From a bacterium (GTDB taxonomy: Bacteria > Sysuimicrobiota > Sysuimicrobiia > Sysuimicrobiales > Segetimicrobiaceae), in the NCBI GenBank assembly GCA_035691305.1, contig DASSJF010000005.1:75380-117057 (forward strand): 41,678 bases of DNA, read 5' to 3'. The position numbers and the translations under genes are program-made. The number at the start of each line of letters is the position of its first letter. Within the stretch, counting starts at the first letter, position 1. The notes beneath the pieces were generated by a model, which was not told the DNA's origin, did no database searches, and saw only the letters and a program-made list of their open reading frames with translations. Of this stretch, positions 21,669 to 29,604 are shown piece after piece.

Positions 21669-21767
21669 CGGCGGTCCTCCTCCAAGCGAAAACTGCGGGC
21701 GCGGACAACACGGTCCACGCACCAAGACCCGTCACTTCTGTCCGGTCCTCCGCCCCCCCTCCTGAAC

Positions 21768-21812
21768 CGTCCGTACGCCGTTACGCAGTCGTGACGCGTC
21801 CGTGACGGTGCC
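21768..21812. promoter_or_regulatory. 11-bp-phased direct repeats before the two-component operon
   Basis: CGTTACG (21779), CGTGACG (21790) and CGTGACG (21801) repeat with an exact 11-base period, and a weaker CGTCCGT lies one period before them (21768). Such tandem half-sites are how PhoB/OmpR-family regulators bind. The region lies between the divergent kinase-like gene and the response regulator, so autoregulation is likely. Confidence 0.5.
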
Positions 21813-21931
21813 CCAACCGTCGATGCGGAAAATGTGAGGCAGACGGCCGCGCCGCGGGCCGTTGGAGGGAAGGGACCCGGCGCGGAGAAGCGACACGGGC
21901 TCCCGGTGCGGTCGGGATGGAGGCAGACGGT

Positions 21932-22759
21932 ATGGCGGTCAAGTCCGACTGGCAACCCGAAAGTCCGGGCCGGGTGAAACCCGGCGGACGGATCCTCGTC
22001 GTGGACGACGAGCCGCACATCGTCGAGCTCGTGCGCTACAACCTCAGCCAGGAGGGGTTCGCCGTGGACGTCGCCTACGACGGCCACGACGCGCTCGAAA
22101 AGGCGCGCACCTCCCCGCCGGACCTCGTGATCCTCGACCTCATGCTGCCCTACGTCGACGGCCTGGAGGTGTGCCGGCACCTGCGGCGCCAGACGTCCGT
22201 GCCCATTCTGATGCTGACCGCGAAGGACGGCGAACACGACCGCGTGCTCGGCCTCGAGTCCGGGGCCGACGACTACGTGACGAAACCGTTCAGCCCGCGC
22301 GAGCTCGTCGCGCGCGTCCGGGCGATACTCCGCCGCACCGGGCGCGACGACGTTCGCGGCGCGGAGGCGGCGCTCGTCGCCGGACGTCTCGCGCTCAACG
22401 CCGTCACGCACGAGGTCAGGCTGGGCGACCGCGTCATCGACCTGACGGCCAAGGAGTTCGACCTCCTGCGTCTCCTGATGAGCCATCCGAACCAAGTGTT
22501 CACCCGGGATTTTTTGCTCGAGCACATCTGGGGCTATGAGTACTTCGGTAGTACGCGCACCGTCGACATGCACATCAGCCGGCTCCGCGAGAAGATCGAG
22601 GACGATCCGAACACCCCCACGTTCATCGTGACCGTCCGCGGCGTCGGCTACAAGCTCAAGCGCGACGCAGGAGGCGCGAATGCGCCGGAGGTCTCGCGGG
22701 AAGGCCGCGAAGGCGGCCGAGACCGGGCGGCCGAAGGCCCAGACAGGTCGGGAGGATGA
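21932..22759 (+). CDS. PhoB/PhoP-like response regulator
   Basis: The product has 275 residues. The receiver domain begins ILVVDDEPHIVELVRYNL, with the phospho-acceptor Asp 69 in LVILDLMLPYVDG, Thr in MLTAK and Lys in VTKPFSPREL. The winged-helix OmpR/PhoB domain follows (EVRLGDRVIDLTAKEFDLLR, then TVDMHISRLREKIE and VRGVGYKL). A Gly/Arg/Glu-rich tail of about 35 residues follows the usual end. The ATG at 21932 has GGAGG 8 bases upstream; the ATG at 21917 lacks one. The stop overlaps the kinase start (ATGA). The pair most resembles phosphate-responsive systems, but no phosphate-transport genes are in the window. Phased repeats upstream are its likely site. Confidence 0.9.
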   Translation: MAVKSDWQPESPGRVKPGGRILVVDDEPHIVELVRYNLSQEGFAVDVAYDGHDALEKARTSPPDLVILDLMLPYVDGLEVCRHLRRQTSVPILMLTAKDGEHDRVLGLESGADDYVTKPFSPRELVARVRAILRRTGRDDVRGAEAALVAGRLALNAVTHEVRLGDRVIDLTAKEFDLLRLLMSHPNQVFTRDFLLEHIWGYEYFGSTRTVDMHISRLREKIEDDPNTPTFIVTVRGVGYKLKRDAGGANAPEVSREGREGGRDRAAEGPDRSGG

Positions 22760-24552
22760 CCGGCAGCCTCCGCTGGAAGCTCACCGCGAGCCATCTGCTG
22801 CTGGTGGTGTTTTCGCTGGCCCTCGTCGCCGCGTACCTTGTCCCGGCGCTGGTGCAGCTGCAGACCGAGATGTACGCCCGCGCGGTGCTGAGCCAGGCGC
22901 GCATGGCCGCGGTCGCGCTCGAACGCTACGAGGCGGAGAATCCCAACCTCACGCTCTCGGCGCTGGATGACGCCGCGAGCCGGCTCGCCTGGCGGAACGA
23001 GGTCTACATCGGCGTGAAGGACGCGGCGGGACATCCGCCCGCGACCAGCCGGTGGGCCTCCGCCGAAGCGGGGCCGGTCCCGCGCGAAGTGGCGGCTGCG
23101 TTGCGTAGAGAACCGATGCCGGTCGACGTCCGCCACGATCCCGTGATGCGCGAGACGCGCATGTTCGCGGCCGCGCCGCTCGTTTCAAACGGCCGGGTGA
23201 CCGGCGTGGTCCAGGTCAGCGTGCCGCAGCTCTGGGTCCAAAACGTGCTGAATCGGGTCTGGAGCGCCCTCGGCACGGCACTGCTGCTCGGCGCCGCGGC
23301 GGCCTGGCTGCTCGGCGCGTGGCGCGCCCGCGCGCTCTCGGCGCCGGTGCAGGAACTCGCGCTCACGGCCGAGCGCATTTCGGCGGGGGACCTGACCAGC
23401 CGGGCGACCGTACGGAGCCGGGATGAGATCGGCCACCTCGCCGCGTCGTTCAACGGGATGGCGGAGCAGCTGCGGCAGAAACTCGACGCCCTCACCGACG
23501 AGCGCGGCAAGATCGAGGCGATCGTGAGCTCGATGAGCGACGCGGTCGTGGCCACCGACGCCGAGGGACGCCTCCTGCTCCTCAACGGCGCGGCGCGGGA
23601 TCTGTTGGGCCTGCGGCCGGACGAGGTCGGCCGGCCGGCGGCGGCGGCCCTCGGCGACCACGCGGTGTGGCGGGCCCTCGATCGCACGACCCGTCGCGGC
23701 GTCGACGCCGCGGAGGAGTTTACGCTCGGCAGCGGGCTCAACGAGCGGCTGTTTCATCTCAACGCGACGACGCTGCGCGCGGCCGGCGGTCGGACGGCCG
23801 GCGCGGTGGCGGTCATCCGTGACGTCACGGAGTTCCGTCGCGCGGAGCGCCTGCGGCGGGACCTCACCGCGAACATCTCGCACGAGCTGCGTACCCCGCT
23901 GACATCGATCAAGGGGTTCACCGAGACGCTGCTCGCCGGCGCGTGGGCGGACGAAGCGGCCTGCCGGCGGTTTCTCACCATCATCGACGCCGAGGCGACG
24001 CGCCTCATGACGCTGGTCGACGACCTGATGGCCCTCTCCCGGCTCGAATCCCACGCCGACACGATGGATCTCGCGCCGGTGCGCCTCGACGCGCTTGTCG
24101 AGGCGGCGGCGAACCGCCTCCGGCCGCAGGCCGCGCAGCAGCGCATCGAACTGCGCACCTCGGCCGGCGAGCCGGCGATCGTGGAGGCGGACGCCGACCG
24201 CCTCCTCCAGGTCTTCACCAACCTGATCGACAACGCGATCAAGTTCACGCCCGAGGGCGGTACGGTGCGGGTCAGCCTCCGCCGGGACAACGGCGACGCG
24301 GTGGTCTCCGTCGCGGACTCGGGCCGGGGCATTCCCCCGGACGATCTGCCGCGGATCTTCGACCGGTTCTACCGGGTCGAGCGCTCGCGGAGCCGGGAAG
24401 CCGGGGGCAGCGGACTGGGGCTGGCGATCGCCAAGCACATTGTCGACGCGCACGGGGGACGGCTGACCGCGACGAGCCGGCCCGGCGCGGGCAGCACGTT
24501 CTCGGTCGCACTGCCGCTCGAGCGAGAGAAGGCGCCGGCGTCGGCGAACTGA
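22756..24552 (+). CDS. PhoR-like membrane sensor histidine kinase
   Basis: The product has 598 residues. A first membrane span (about residues 10-28) is followed by an extracytoplasmic domain, a second span (about 170-190), a HAMP linker (RALSAPVQELALTAERISAG), a PAS domain (IVSSMSDAVVATDAEGRLLLLN), HisKA with ISHELRTPLTSIKG (His 376) and HATPase_c with the N box IDNAIKFTPEG, and the G boxes DSGRGIPPDDL and GSGLGLAIAKHIV. It phosphorylates the response regulator encoded just upstream, with which it overlaps by 4 bases. The domain order matches PhoR/ResE-type kinases. The signal is not shown by sequence. A GC-rich hairpin follows the stop. Confidence 0.92.
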   Translation: MTGSLRWKLTASHLLLVVFSLALVAAYLVPALVQLQTEMYARAVLSQARMAAVALERYEAENPNLTLSALDDAASRLAWRNEVYIGVKDAAGHPPATSRWASAEAGPVPREVAAALRREPMPVDVRHDPVMRETRMFAAAPLVSNGRVTGVVQVSVPQLWVQNVLNRVWSALGTALLLGAAAAWLLGAWRARALSAPVQELALTAERISAGDLTSRATVRSRDEIGHLAASFNGMAEQLRQKLDALTDERGKIEAIVSSMSDAVVATDAEGRLLLLNGAARDLLGLRPDEVGRPAAAALGDHAVWRALDRTTRRGVDAAEEFTLGSGLNERLFHLNATTLRAAGGRTAGAVAVIRDVTEFRRAERLRRDLTANISHELRTPLTSIKGFTETLLAGAWADEAACRRFLTIIDAEATRLMTLVDDLMALSRLESHADTMDLAPVRLDALVEAAANRLRPQAAQQRIELRTSAGEPAIVEADADRLLQVFTNLIDNAIKFTPEGGTVRVSLRRDNGDAVVSVADSGRGIPPDDLPRIFDRFYRVERSRSREAGGSGLGLAIAKHIVDAHGGRLTATSRPGAGSTFSVALPLEREKAPASAN

Positions 24553-24553
24553 T

Positions 24554-24578
24554 CCGCCCGCGCCGCGGCGGCGGGCGG
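24554..24578. terminator. GC-rich hairpin between convergent genes
   Basis: CCGCCCGC (24554-24561) pairs with GCGGGCGG (24571-24578) in the 31-base gap between the histidine-kinase gene and livF. No T-tract follows; a shared terminator is inferred from its position. Confidence 0.4.
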
Positions 24579-24583
24579 GGTCC

Positions 24584-25303
24584 TCACTCCAGCGATTCAC
24601 CGAGGTAGCTTTTCCGCACGAGATCGCTTTCGCGCAGCCGCTCCGCGCGGTCCGTCAGCACGATCCGTCCCGTCTCGAGCACGTACCCGCGCTTCGCGAT
24701 GGCCAGGGCCATCAGCGCGTTCTGCTCGACCAGCAGAATCGTCACGCCCTGCGCGTTGATCTCTTGGACCGTCCTGAAGATCAGCTCGACGAGCACCGGC
24801 GCCAGGCCCATCGAAGGCTCGTCGAGCAGCAAGATCTTCGGACGCGCCATGAGCCCCCGGCCGATCGCGAGCATCTGCTGCTCCCCGCCGGAGAGTGTGC
24901 CGGCCACCTGGGCGAGGCGCTCCTTGAGCCGGGGGAACAGGCCGCACACGCGGTCGAGGTCCTCGTGAATCTCCTTCGCGTTGGAGCGCGAGAAGGCTCC
25001 CATCTGGAGGTTCTCCGCAACCGTCATCCGCGGGAAGATGCGGCGCCCCTCGGGCACGAGGCACACTCCGCGCCTGGTGATTTCGTGCGGCCGAAGCCCG
25101 TGAATCGGCCGGGCTTCGAGCAGGATCTGTCCGGGATGCGGTCGGAGAAACCCGGCAATCGTCTTGAGGGTCGTGCTCTTCCCGGCGCCGTTGGCGCCGA
25201 TCAGCGTCACGATCTCGCCGTCCTCCACGGTGATCGACACGCCGTGGAGGGCGTGAATGTGCCCGTAGAACGCGTGCACGCCGTCGACGGTCAGGCCGGC
25301 CAC
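24584..25303 (-). CDS. livF: branched-chain amino-acid ABC transporter ATPase LivF
   Basis: The 239-residue ATPase has Walker A LIGANGAGKST, the LivF-type RRGVCLVPEGRRIFPRMTV in the Q-loop region, signature LSGGEQQMLAIGRGL, and Walker B KILLLDEPSMGLAPVLV. It couples ATP hydrolysis to import with LivG, through the permeases LivH and LivM. The GTG start lies 4 bases after the livG stop. It is the last gene of livK-livH-livM-livG-livF. Which amino acid is carried cannot be decided from sequence; HAAT-family systems take branched-chain amino acids, amides or other substrates. Confidence 0.93.
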   Translation of the reverse strand: MAGLTVDGVHAFYGHIHALHGVSITVEDGEIVTLIGANGAGKSTTLKTIAGFLRPHPGQILLEARPIHGLRPHEITRRGVCLVPEGRRIFPRMTVAENLQMGAFSRSNAKEIHEDLDRVCGLFPRLKERLAQVAGTLSGGEQQMLAIGRGLMARPKILLLDEPSMGLAPVLVELIFRTVQEINAQGVTILLVEQNALMALAIAKRGYVLETGRIVLTDRAERLRESDLVRKSYLGESLE

Positions 25304-25307
25304 GCGG

Positions 25308-26084
25308 TCACCCCAGCGCCGCCTTGCCGAGGTAGGCTTCGACGACCCGCGGATCGCGCCGGATCTCGTCGGGGGTGCCCTCGGCGATCTTCTCCCCGTG
25401 ATCGAGCACCGTCACCCGCTCCGCCACGCCCATCACGACACGCATCTGGTGCTCGATCAGCAGCACCGTCAGGCGGAGCTCACGGCGCAGCCGGCGGATG
25501 AACTCCATGAGGCGCCGCGCCTCCTCCGGGTTCATGCCGGCGGCGGGCTCGTCGAGCAGCAGGAGGCGCGGCTCGAGCGCGAGGGCCCGCGCGATCTCGA
25601 GGCGCCGCTGGTCGCCGTAGGCCAGGTTCTTGGCCATCTCGTCGTCGCGCCCGCGCAGGCCGACGAACGTGAGCAACTCGCGCGCGTTCTGGTGTGCCTG
25701 CGCCTCCTCCCGCGCGATCGCCCGGGTCCCCAGGACGATTCGCACCGGATCGGCGGTCAGATGCGCGTGCCGGCCGATCAGCACGTTTTCCAGCGACGTC
25801 ATGTTGGCGAAGATGCGGATGCTCTGGAAGGTCCGGGCGATGCCGCGGCGCGCGATCTCGTGCGGCCGGCGGCCGGTGATGTCCTCACCGCCGAACGTGA
25901 TCCGGCCGGCGGTGGGGTGGTACAGTCCGGCGACCACGTTGAAGAAGGTCGTCTTCCCGGCGCCGTTCGGCCCGATCAGGGCGACGACGCTCTCCGCCGG
26001 GACCGTGAAGTCCACGTTGTTCACGGCGGTGAGGCCGCCAAAGGCCTTCGTGACGCCCCGGGCGTCGAGCAGCAGCTCGCTCAT
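25308..26084 (-). CDS. livG: branched-chain amino-acid ABC transporter ATPase LivG
   Basis: The 258-residue ATPase has Walker A LIGPNGAGKTTFFNVVAG, the LivG insert ITGRRPHEIARRGIARTFQS, NLAYGDQRRLEIARALA in place of the standard LSGGQ, and LLLLDEPAAGMNPEEAR. The C-terminal segment GEKIAEGTPDEIRRDPRVVEAYLG is typical of LivG/BCA_ABC_TP_C. The ATG at 26084 overlaps the livM stop (ATGA). A longer open frame to 26735 is only a shadow of livM. It forms the ATPase heterodimer with LivF. Confidence 0.93.
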   Translation of the reverse strand: MSELLLDARGVTKAFGGLTAVNNVDFTVPAESVVALIGPNGAGKTTFFNVVAGLYHPTAGRITFGGEDITGRRPHEIARRGIARTFQSIRIFANMTSLENVLIGRHAHLTADPVRIVLGTRAIAREEAQAHQNARELLTFVGLRGRDDEMAKNLAYGDQRRLEIARALALEPRLLLLDEPAAGMNPEEARRLMEFIRRLRRELRLTVLLIEHQMRVVMGVAERVTVLDHGEKIAEGTPDEIRRDPRVVEAYLGKAALG

Positions 26085-27205
26085 GAGCCGCCCTCCGGAG
26101 GCGCCTCCGCCGCGCCGGTCGCGCCCGCGGCGGCCGAGACGTCTTCCGGCGGAATCTCCGCCGCCACGCGCTCGGTGATGATCGCCTTGGTCCGCCGCTC
26201 GGGGAACAGCCCTTCCGGGCGCAGCAGCATCAAGAGAATCAAGCCGAGGCCGTACAGCAGAAACTTGAGGTCGACGAAGTTCACCGTCGTCAGGAACGCG
26301 ACCCGCCACGCCGCGCCGAGCGTGTGCGCCCACTGCGTGAGGTCGTTCAGAAACAGCGTCTGAAACTCGTACAGAATACCGGCGCCGGCGATCACGCCGA
26401 AGACGCTGCCCATCCCGCCGAGCACCACCATCGCCAGGATCGTGAACGACACGGTGAAGTTGAACTGCTCGGGACTGACGACGCCGAGCTTGGCCACGTA
26501 CAGCGCGCCGCCGAACCCGGAAAAGAACGCCCCGAACGAGAACGCGAGCAGTTTCGTCGTCGTCAGGTTGATGCCCATCGAGGCCGCGGCAATCTCGTCC
26601 TCCCGCACCGCCAGCCAGGCGCGGCCGAGGCGGGAATCCCGGAGGCGCAGGACGGCGATCACGGAGAAGACGATGATCGCGATCAGCGTGTAGTAGTACG
26701 GCACCGGATTGAACCCGAAGCTGCCGTAGCCCCACAGCACCGGCTTGTCGATCCCGACCACGCCGTTCGTACCGCCCGTGTACTTGGGCAGGTTCAGAAA
26801 GACGGTCGGCACGATCTCCCCGAACCCCAGCGTGACGATCGCGAGGTAGTCTCCGCGCAGCCGCAGCGTCGGCGCCCCGAGCAGCGCCCCGGACACCCCG
26901 GCGATGATCGCCCCGAGGAACAGCATCGGCCAGAACGGGATGTGCACGTTGTAGAAGGGCGAGGCCGCGAGCGCGTACGTGTACGAGCCGATCGCGAAGA
27001 AGGCCGCGTAGCCGAGGTCGAGCAGCCCGGCGAAGCCGACGACGATGTTCAGACCGAGCGCCAGTAGCACGAAGACGGCGGCGTCGGCGGCGGCGTTGAC
27101 GTGGGCCGGATTGCGATCGAGGAGCGGATACAGGACGAAGAGGACCAGTACCCCGAGGGCGATCCGGTAGCGGCCGGCGCGCGCCAGGAGCCCCGGCCCC
27201 CCCAT
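26081..27205 (-). CDS. livM: branched-chain amino-acid ABC permease LivM
   Basis: The 374-residue membrane protein has about ten hydrophobic segments. NIVVGFAGLLDLGYAAFFAIGSY is the LivM hallmark, followed by APTLRLRGDYLAIVTLGFGEI and the cytoplasmic coupling segment RDSRLGRAWLAVREDEIAAASMGIN. It ends with a charged tail, typical of LivM. The ATG at 27205 lies 5 bases after the livH stop and gives the normal N-terminus; the frame is open further upstream only in the livH shadow. It pairs with LivH to form the translocation channel. Confidence 0.92.
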   Translation of the reverse strand: MGGPGLLARAGRYRIALGVLVLFVLYPLLDRNPAHVNAAADAAVFVLLALGLNIVVGFAGLLDLGYAAFFAIGSYTYALAASPFYNVHIPFWPMLFLGAIIAGVSGALLGAPTLRLRGDYLAIVTLGFGEIVPTVFLNLPKYTGGTNGVVGIDKPVLWGYGSFGFNPVPYYYTLIAIIVFSVIAVLRLRDSRLGRAWLAVREDEIAAASMGINLTTTKLLAFSFGAFFSGFGGALYVAKLGVVSPEQFNFTVSFTILAMVVLGGMGSVFGVIAGAGILYEFQTLFLNDLTQWAHTLGAAWRVAFLTTVNFVDLKFLLYGLGLILLMLLRPEGLFPERRTKAIITERVAAEIPPEDVSAAAGATGAAEAPPEGGS

Positions 27206-27210
27206 CACGC

Positions 27211-28128
27211 TCAGGTGCGCTCCGGCAGCTGCTGGCCGAGCAGGCCGGTCGGCCGGAAGATCAGCACCAGGATGAGAACGGAGAAGATCGTCACCTCGGC
27301 CCACTGGAACCCGACGTACTGCGCGGTCATGACCTCGATGAACCCGATCAGAAAACCCCCGAGCGCGGCGCCGGTCGTGTTGCCGATGCCGCCGAGCACC
27401 GCGGCCGTAAACGCGATCAGCCCGGCCCGAAAGCCGTTGACGAACCAGGCGTTGCCGTAGTAGAAGCCCGTGATGACGCCCGCCGCGCCGGCGAGCAAGG
27501 AGCCGATGAAGAACGTGAGCGCGATCGTCTTGTTGATGTCGATGCCCATGATCTCTGCGGCTACCCAGTCCTGCGCCGTCGCCCGCATCGCCCGGCCGAG
27601 CTTGGTGCGGTTCACAAACAGGCTGAGCGCGATCATCATCACGAGCGACGAGAAGATGACGACGAGCTGCATCTGTCCCACGCTGACCGGGCCGAGCTCG
27701 AAGAACGGGTTGGGGATGATCTGCGGGATCGGCACCGGCGACGGACCCTTCCAGAGCTGGAGAATGTTCTCCAGGCTGAACGAGACCCCGATCGCCGTCA
27801 GGAGCGGGGCCAGACGCTGCCGCCCGCGGAGCGGCCGGTACGCGAAGCGTTCGATGATCACGCCCGTGGCGCCCATCACAAACATGGTCACGACAAACAC
27901 CACGGTCAGCGCGAAGGCGAGCGCCAGCCCCGCCATGCGGTGCGTCGCGCCCATGAGCACCAGCACCGTGAGGGCGACGAACGAGCCGGCGGTGTACACG
28001 TCCCCGTGGGCGAAATTGATGAGCTCGATGATGCCGTAGACCATGGTGTAGCCGAGGGCGACGACGGCGTAGATCGCCCCCAGCGACAGGCTGTTGATGA
28101 GCTGCTGGCTGAAGAGAACCCAGTTCAC
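27211..28128 (-). CDS. livH: branched-chain amino-acid ABC permease LivH
   Basis: The 305-residue membrane protein has about eight hydrophobic segments. The N-terminus QQLINSLSLGAIYAVVALGY leads into TMVYGIIELINFAHGDVYTAG, both LivH hallmarks, and the coupling motif LGRAMRATAQDWVAAEIMGID lies in the middle. The GTG start at 28128 has only a weak Shine-Dalgarno, and a strong hairpin separates it from livK upstream, so it may be made in smaller amounts than the binding protein. It works with LivM, LivG and LivF. Confidence 0.92.
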   Translation of the reverse strand: MNWVLFSQQLINSLSLGAIYAVVALGYTMVYGIIELINFAHGDVYTAGSFVALTVLVLMGATHRMAGLALAFALTVVFVVTMFVMGATGVIIERFAYRPLRGRQRLAPLLTAIGVSFSLENILQLWKGPSPVPIPQIIPNPFFELGPVSVGQMQLVVIFSSLVMMIALSLFVNRTKLGRAMRATAQDWVAAEIMGIDINKTIALTFFIGSLLAGAAGVITGFYYGNAWFVNGFRAGLIAFTAAVLGGIGNTTGAALGGFLIGFIEVMTAQYVGFQWAEVTIFSVLILVLIFRPTGLLGQQLPERT

Positions 28129-28141
28129 GGCAGGCGGGTCG

Positions 28142-28166
28142 GGGGGCGGATCGGCGATCCGCCCCC
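28142..28166 (-). terminator. strong intercistronic hairpin between livK and livH
   Basis: GGGGGCGGATC (28142-28152) and GATCCGCCCCC (28156-28166) form an 11-bp perfect stem with a 3-base loop. No U-tract follows on the minus strand. It probably acts as a partial terminator or as a 3' stabiliser for livK mRNA, letting the binding protein be made in excess (inference). Confidence 0.5.
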
Positions 28167-28203
28167 GCCCCGTCTCGCGATGCCTATCCGCGCGGCCGCG
28201 CGG

Positions 28204-29382
28204 CTACTGCGCGATCTCCTGGTCGGCCCAGACCCATTTGCCGTTCTTGACGACGTAGACGCTGATGACGCGGTTCGTGGTGTCGCCGTTGGCGTCGAAC
28301 CCGAAGGTGCCGAGAATGCTCTTGTAACCCTTCAGCGCGGCCACCCACGCGCGGACCTTCGCGCGGTCCGGCCCGACCGCCTTCACCGCGTCGATGAGGA
28401 TCTTCGCGGCGACATAGGCGCTCGCGCTGTACGCGCCCGGATCGTCGTTGAACTTCGCCTTGTACGCCGCGAGGAAGGCCTTCGCCGACGCGATCTTCGT
28501 CGCGTCGATCGCCGCGACCGTGCCGTACGATCCGTCCGCCGCGTCGCCGGCGACCTTGAGGAACTCATCCTCGACGATGCCGTCCCCGCCCTCATAGGCG
28601 GCCTTGAGCCCGACGTCGGCCATCTGCTTGCGGATCAGCCCGCCGCCCGTCGTGGTGACGCCGCCGAAGAACAGGATGTCGGGGTTCTCGGCCTTGATCT
28701 TGGTCAGGATGGCGTGGAAGTCCTGAGTGCCCTTCGGGATGCCGTCGTGGCTCAGCACGGTGCCGCCGAGCCGCTTGAACTCCTTCTCAACCTCGTCGGC
28801 GATGCCCTTGCCGTAGGTTTCCGTGTCGTCGAGAATCGCCATCTTGCGTGCCTTCAGGGCCTTGAACGCGTAGTCCGCGGCCACGGGCCCCTGCAGGTCA
28901 TCCGTCGCGCAGATCCGGAAGTAGTTGTTCGCCTTCGCCCGCAGAGCCTTCGCGTCCGCCCCCTTCGTGAGCGACGGGTTCGTCTGCGACGGGGTGATCT
29001 GGACGACGCCCGCCGCGTTGCTGATCGGGATCGACGCTTTGCCGACGTTGCTGTTGAAGTTGCCGACGATGCCCATCACCTCGGCGTCGGCGACGAGCTC
29101 CTGCACGTTCTTCGCGCCCTGCGCGGGATCGTGGACGCCGTTGACCGCGTCGTCCTTCAGCACCTCTTGGAACGTGTACATCCCGCCGGCCTTGTTGGCC
29201 TCGTCGATCGCGAGCAGCACGCCGTTGTTGGTCGGCACGCCGTTCGGCGCCTCGCCGCCCGACATCGGCAGATCCACGCCGATCTTGACCGTCCGGGTCG
29301 CCGCGCCGGCGCTCGGGCCGCCCGCGCCGGCGGTGAATCCAAGAACCGCCAGAATCGCGCCAAGTGCGATAATCCGTTTCAC
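28204..29382 (-). CDS. livK: periplasmic amino-acid-binding protein LivK-type
   Basis: The product has 392 residues. A signal peptide (about 1-27, ending SAGAATR) precedes a type I periplasmic-binding fold: VKIGVDLPMSGGEAPNGVPT, VMGIVGNFNSNVGKASIPIS, VQITPSQTNPSL and later KARKMAILDDTETYGKGIADE, all typical of Peripla_BP_6 amino-acid-binding proteins. No lipobox cysteine is seen, which fits a soluble periplasmic protein. The GTG at 29382 has GGGGAGG about 7 bases upstream. It is the first gene of the liv operon. The ligand class is aliphatic amino acids by family, but not proved. Confidence 0.9.
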   Translation of the reverse strand: MKRIIALGAILAVLGFTAGAGGPSAGAATRTVKIGVDLPMSGGEAPNGVPTNNGVLLAIDEANKAGGMYTFQEVLKDDAVNGVHDPAQGAKNVQELVADAEVMGIVGNFNSNVGKASIPISNAAGVVQITPSQTNPSLTKGADAKALRAKANNYFRICATDDLQGPVAADYAFKALKARKMAILDDTETYGKGIADEVEKEFKRLGGTVLSHDGIPKGTQDFHAILTKIKAENPDILFFGGVTTTGGGLIRKQMADVGLKAAYEGGDGIVEDEFLKVAGDAADGSYGTVAAIDATKIASAKAFLAAYKAKFNDDPGAYSASAYVAAKILIDAVKAVGPDRAKVRAWVAALKGYKSILGTFGFDANGDTTNRVISVYVVKNGKWVWADQEIAQ

Positions 29383-29604
29383 GATCCCACCTCCCCTGTC
29401 GCTTCCCCCCCAGAGCAAAGGGACGCCCGTACGATTCGCATCGTGTCGGGCAACCTCCTGGAACTCAAAGCAGGACGAGCACCTCGACGAGGCGCTCGCC
29501 CGCGATGAAGCGGCGGGCCGCCCGCCGCAGAAGTGGGTGTCGCCGCGGCGCGTCGCGCGGCCGCCGCCACCTGGACAGCCCGAGAAAAGCCGACCGAAGG
29601 AACG

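Noticed and set aside
25308-26735. 475-residue version of LivG with a long N-terminal extension
   Set aside because: The extension is a livM shadow; the ATG at 26084 overlaps the livM stop and gives a normal LivG.
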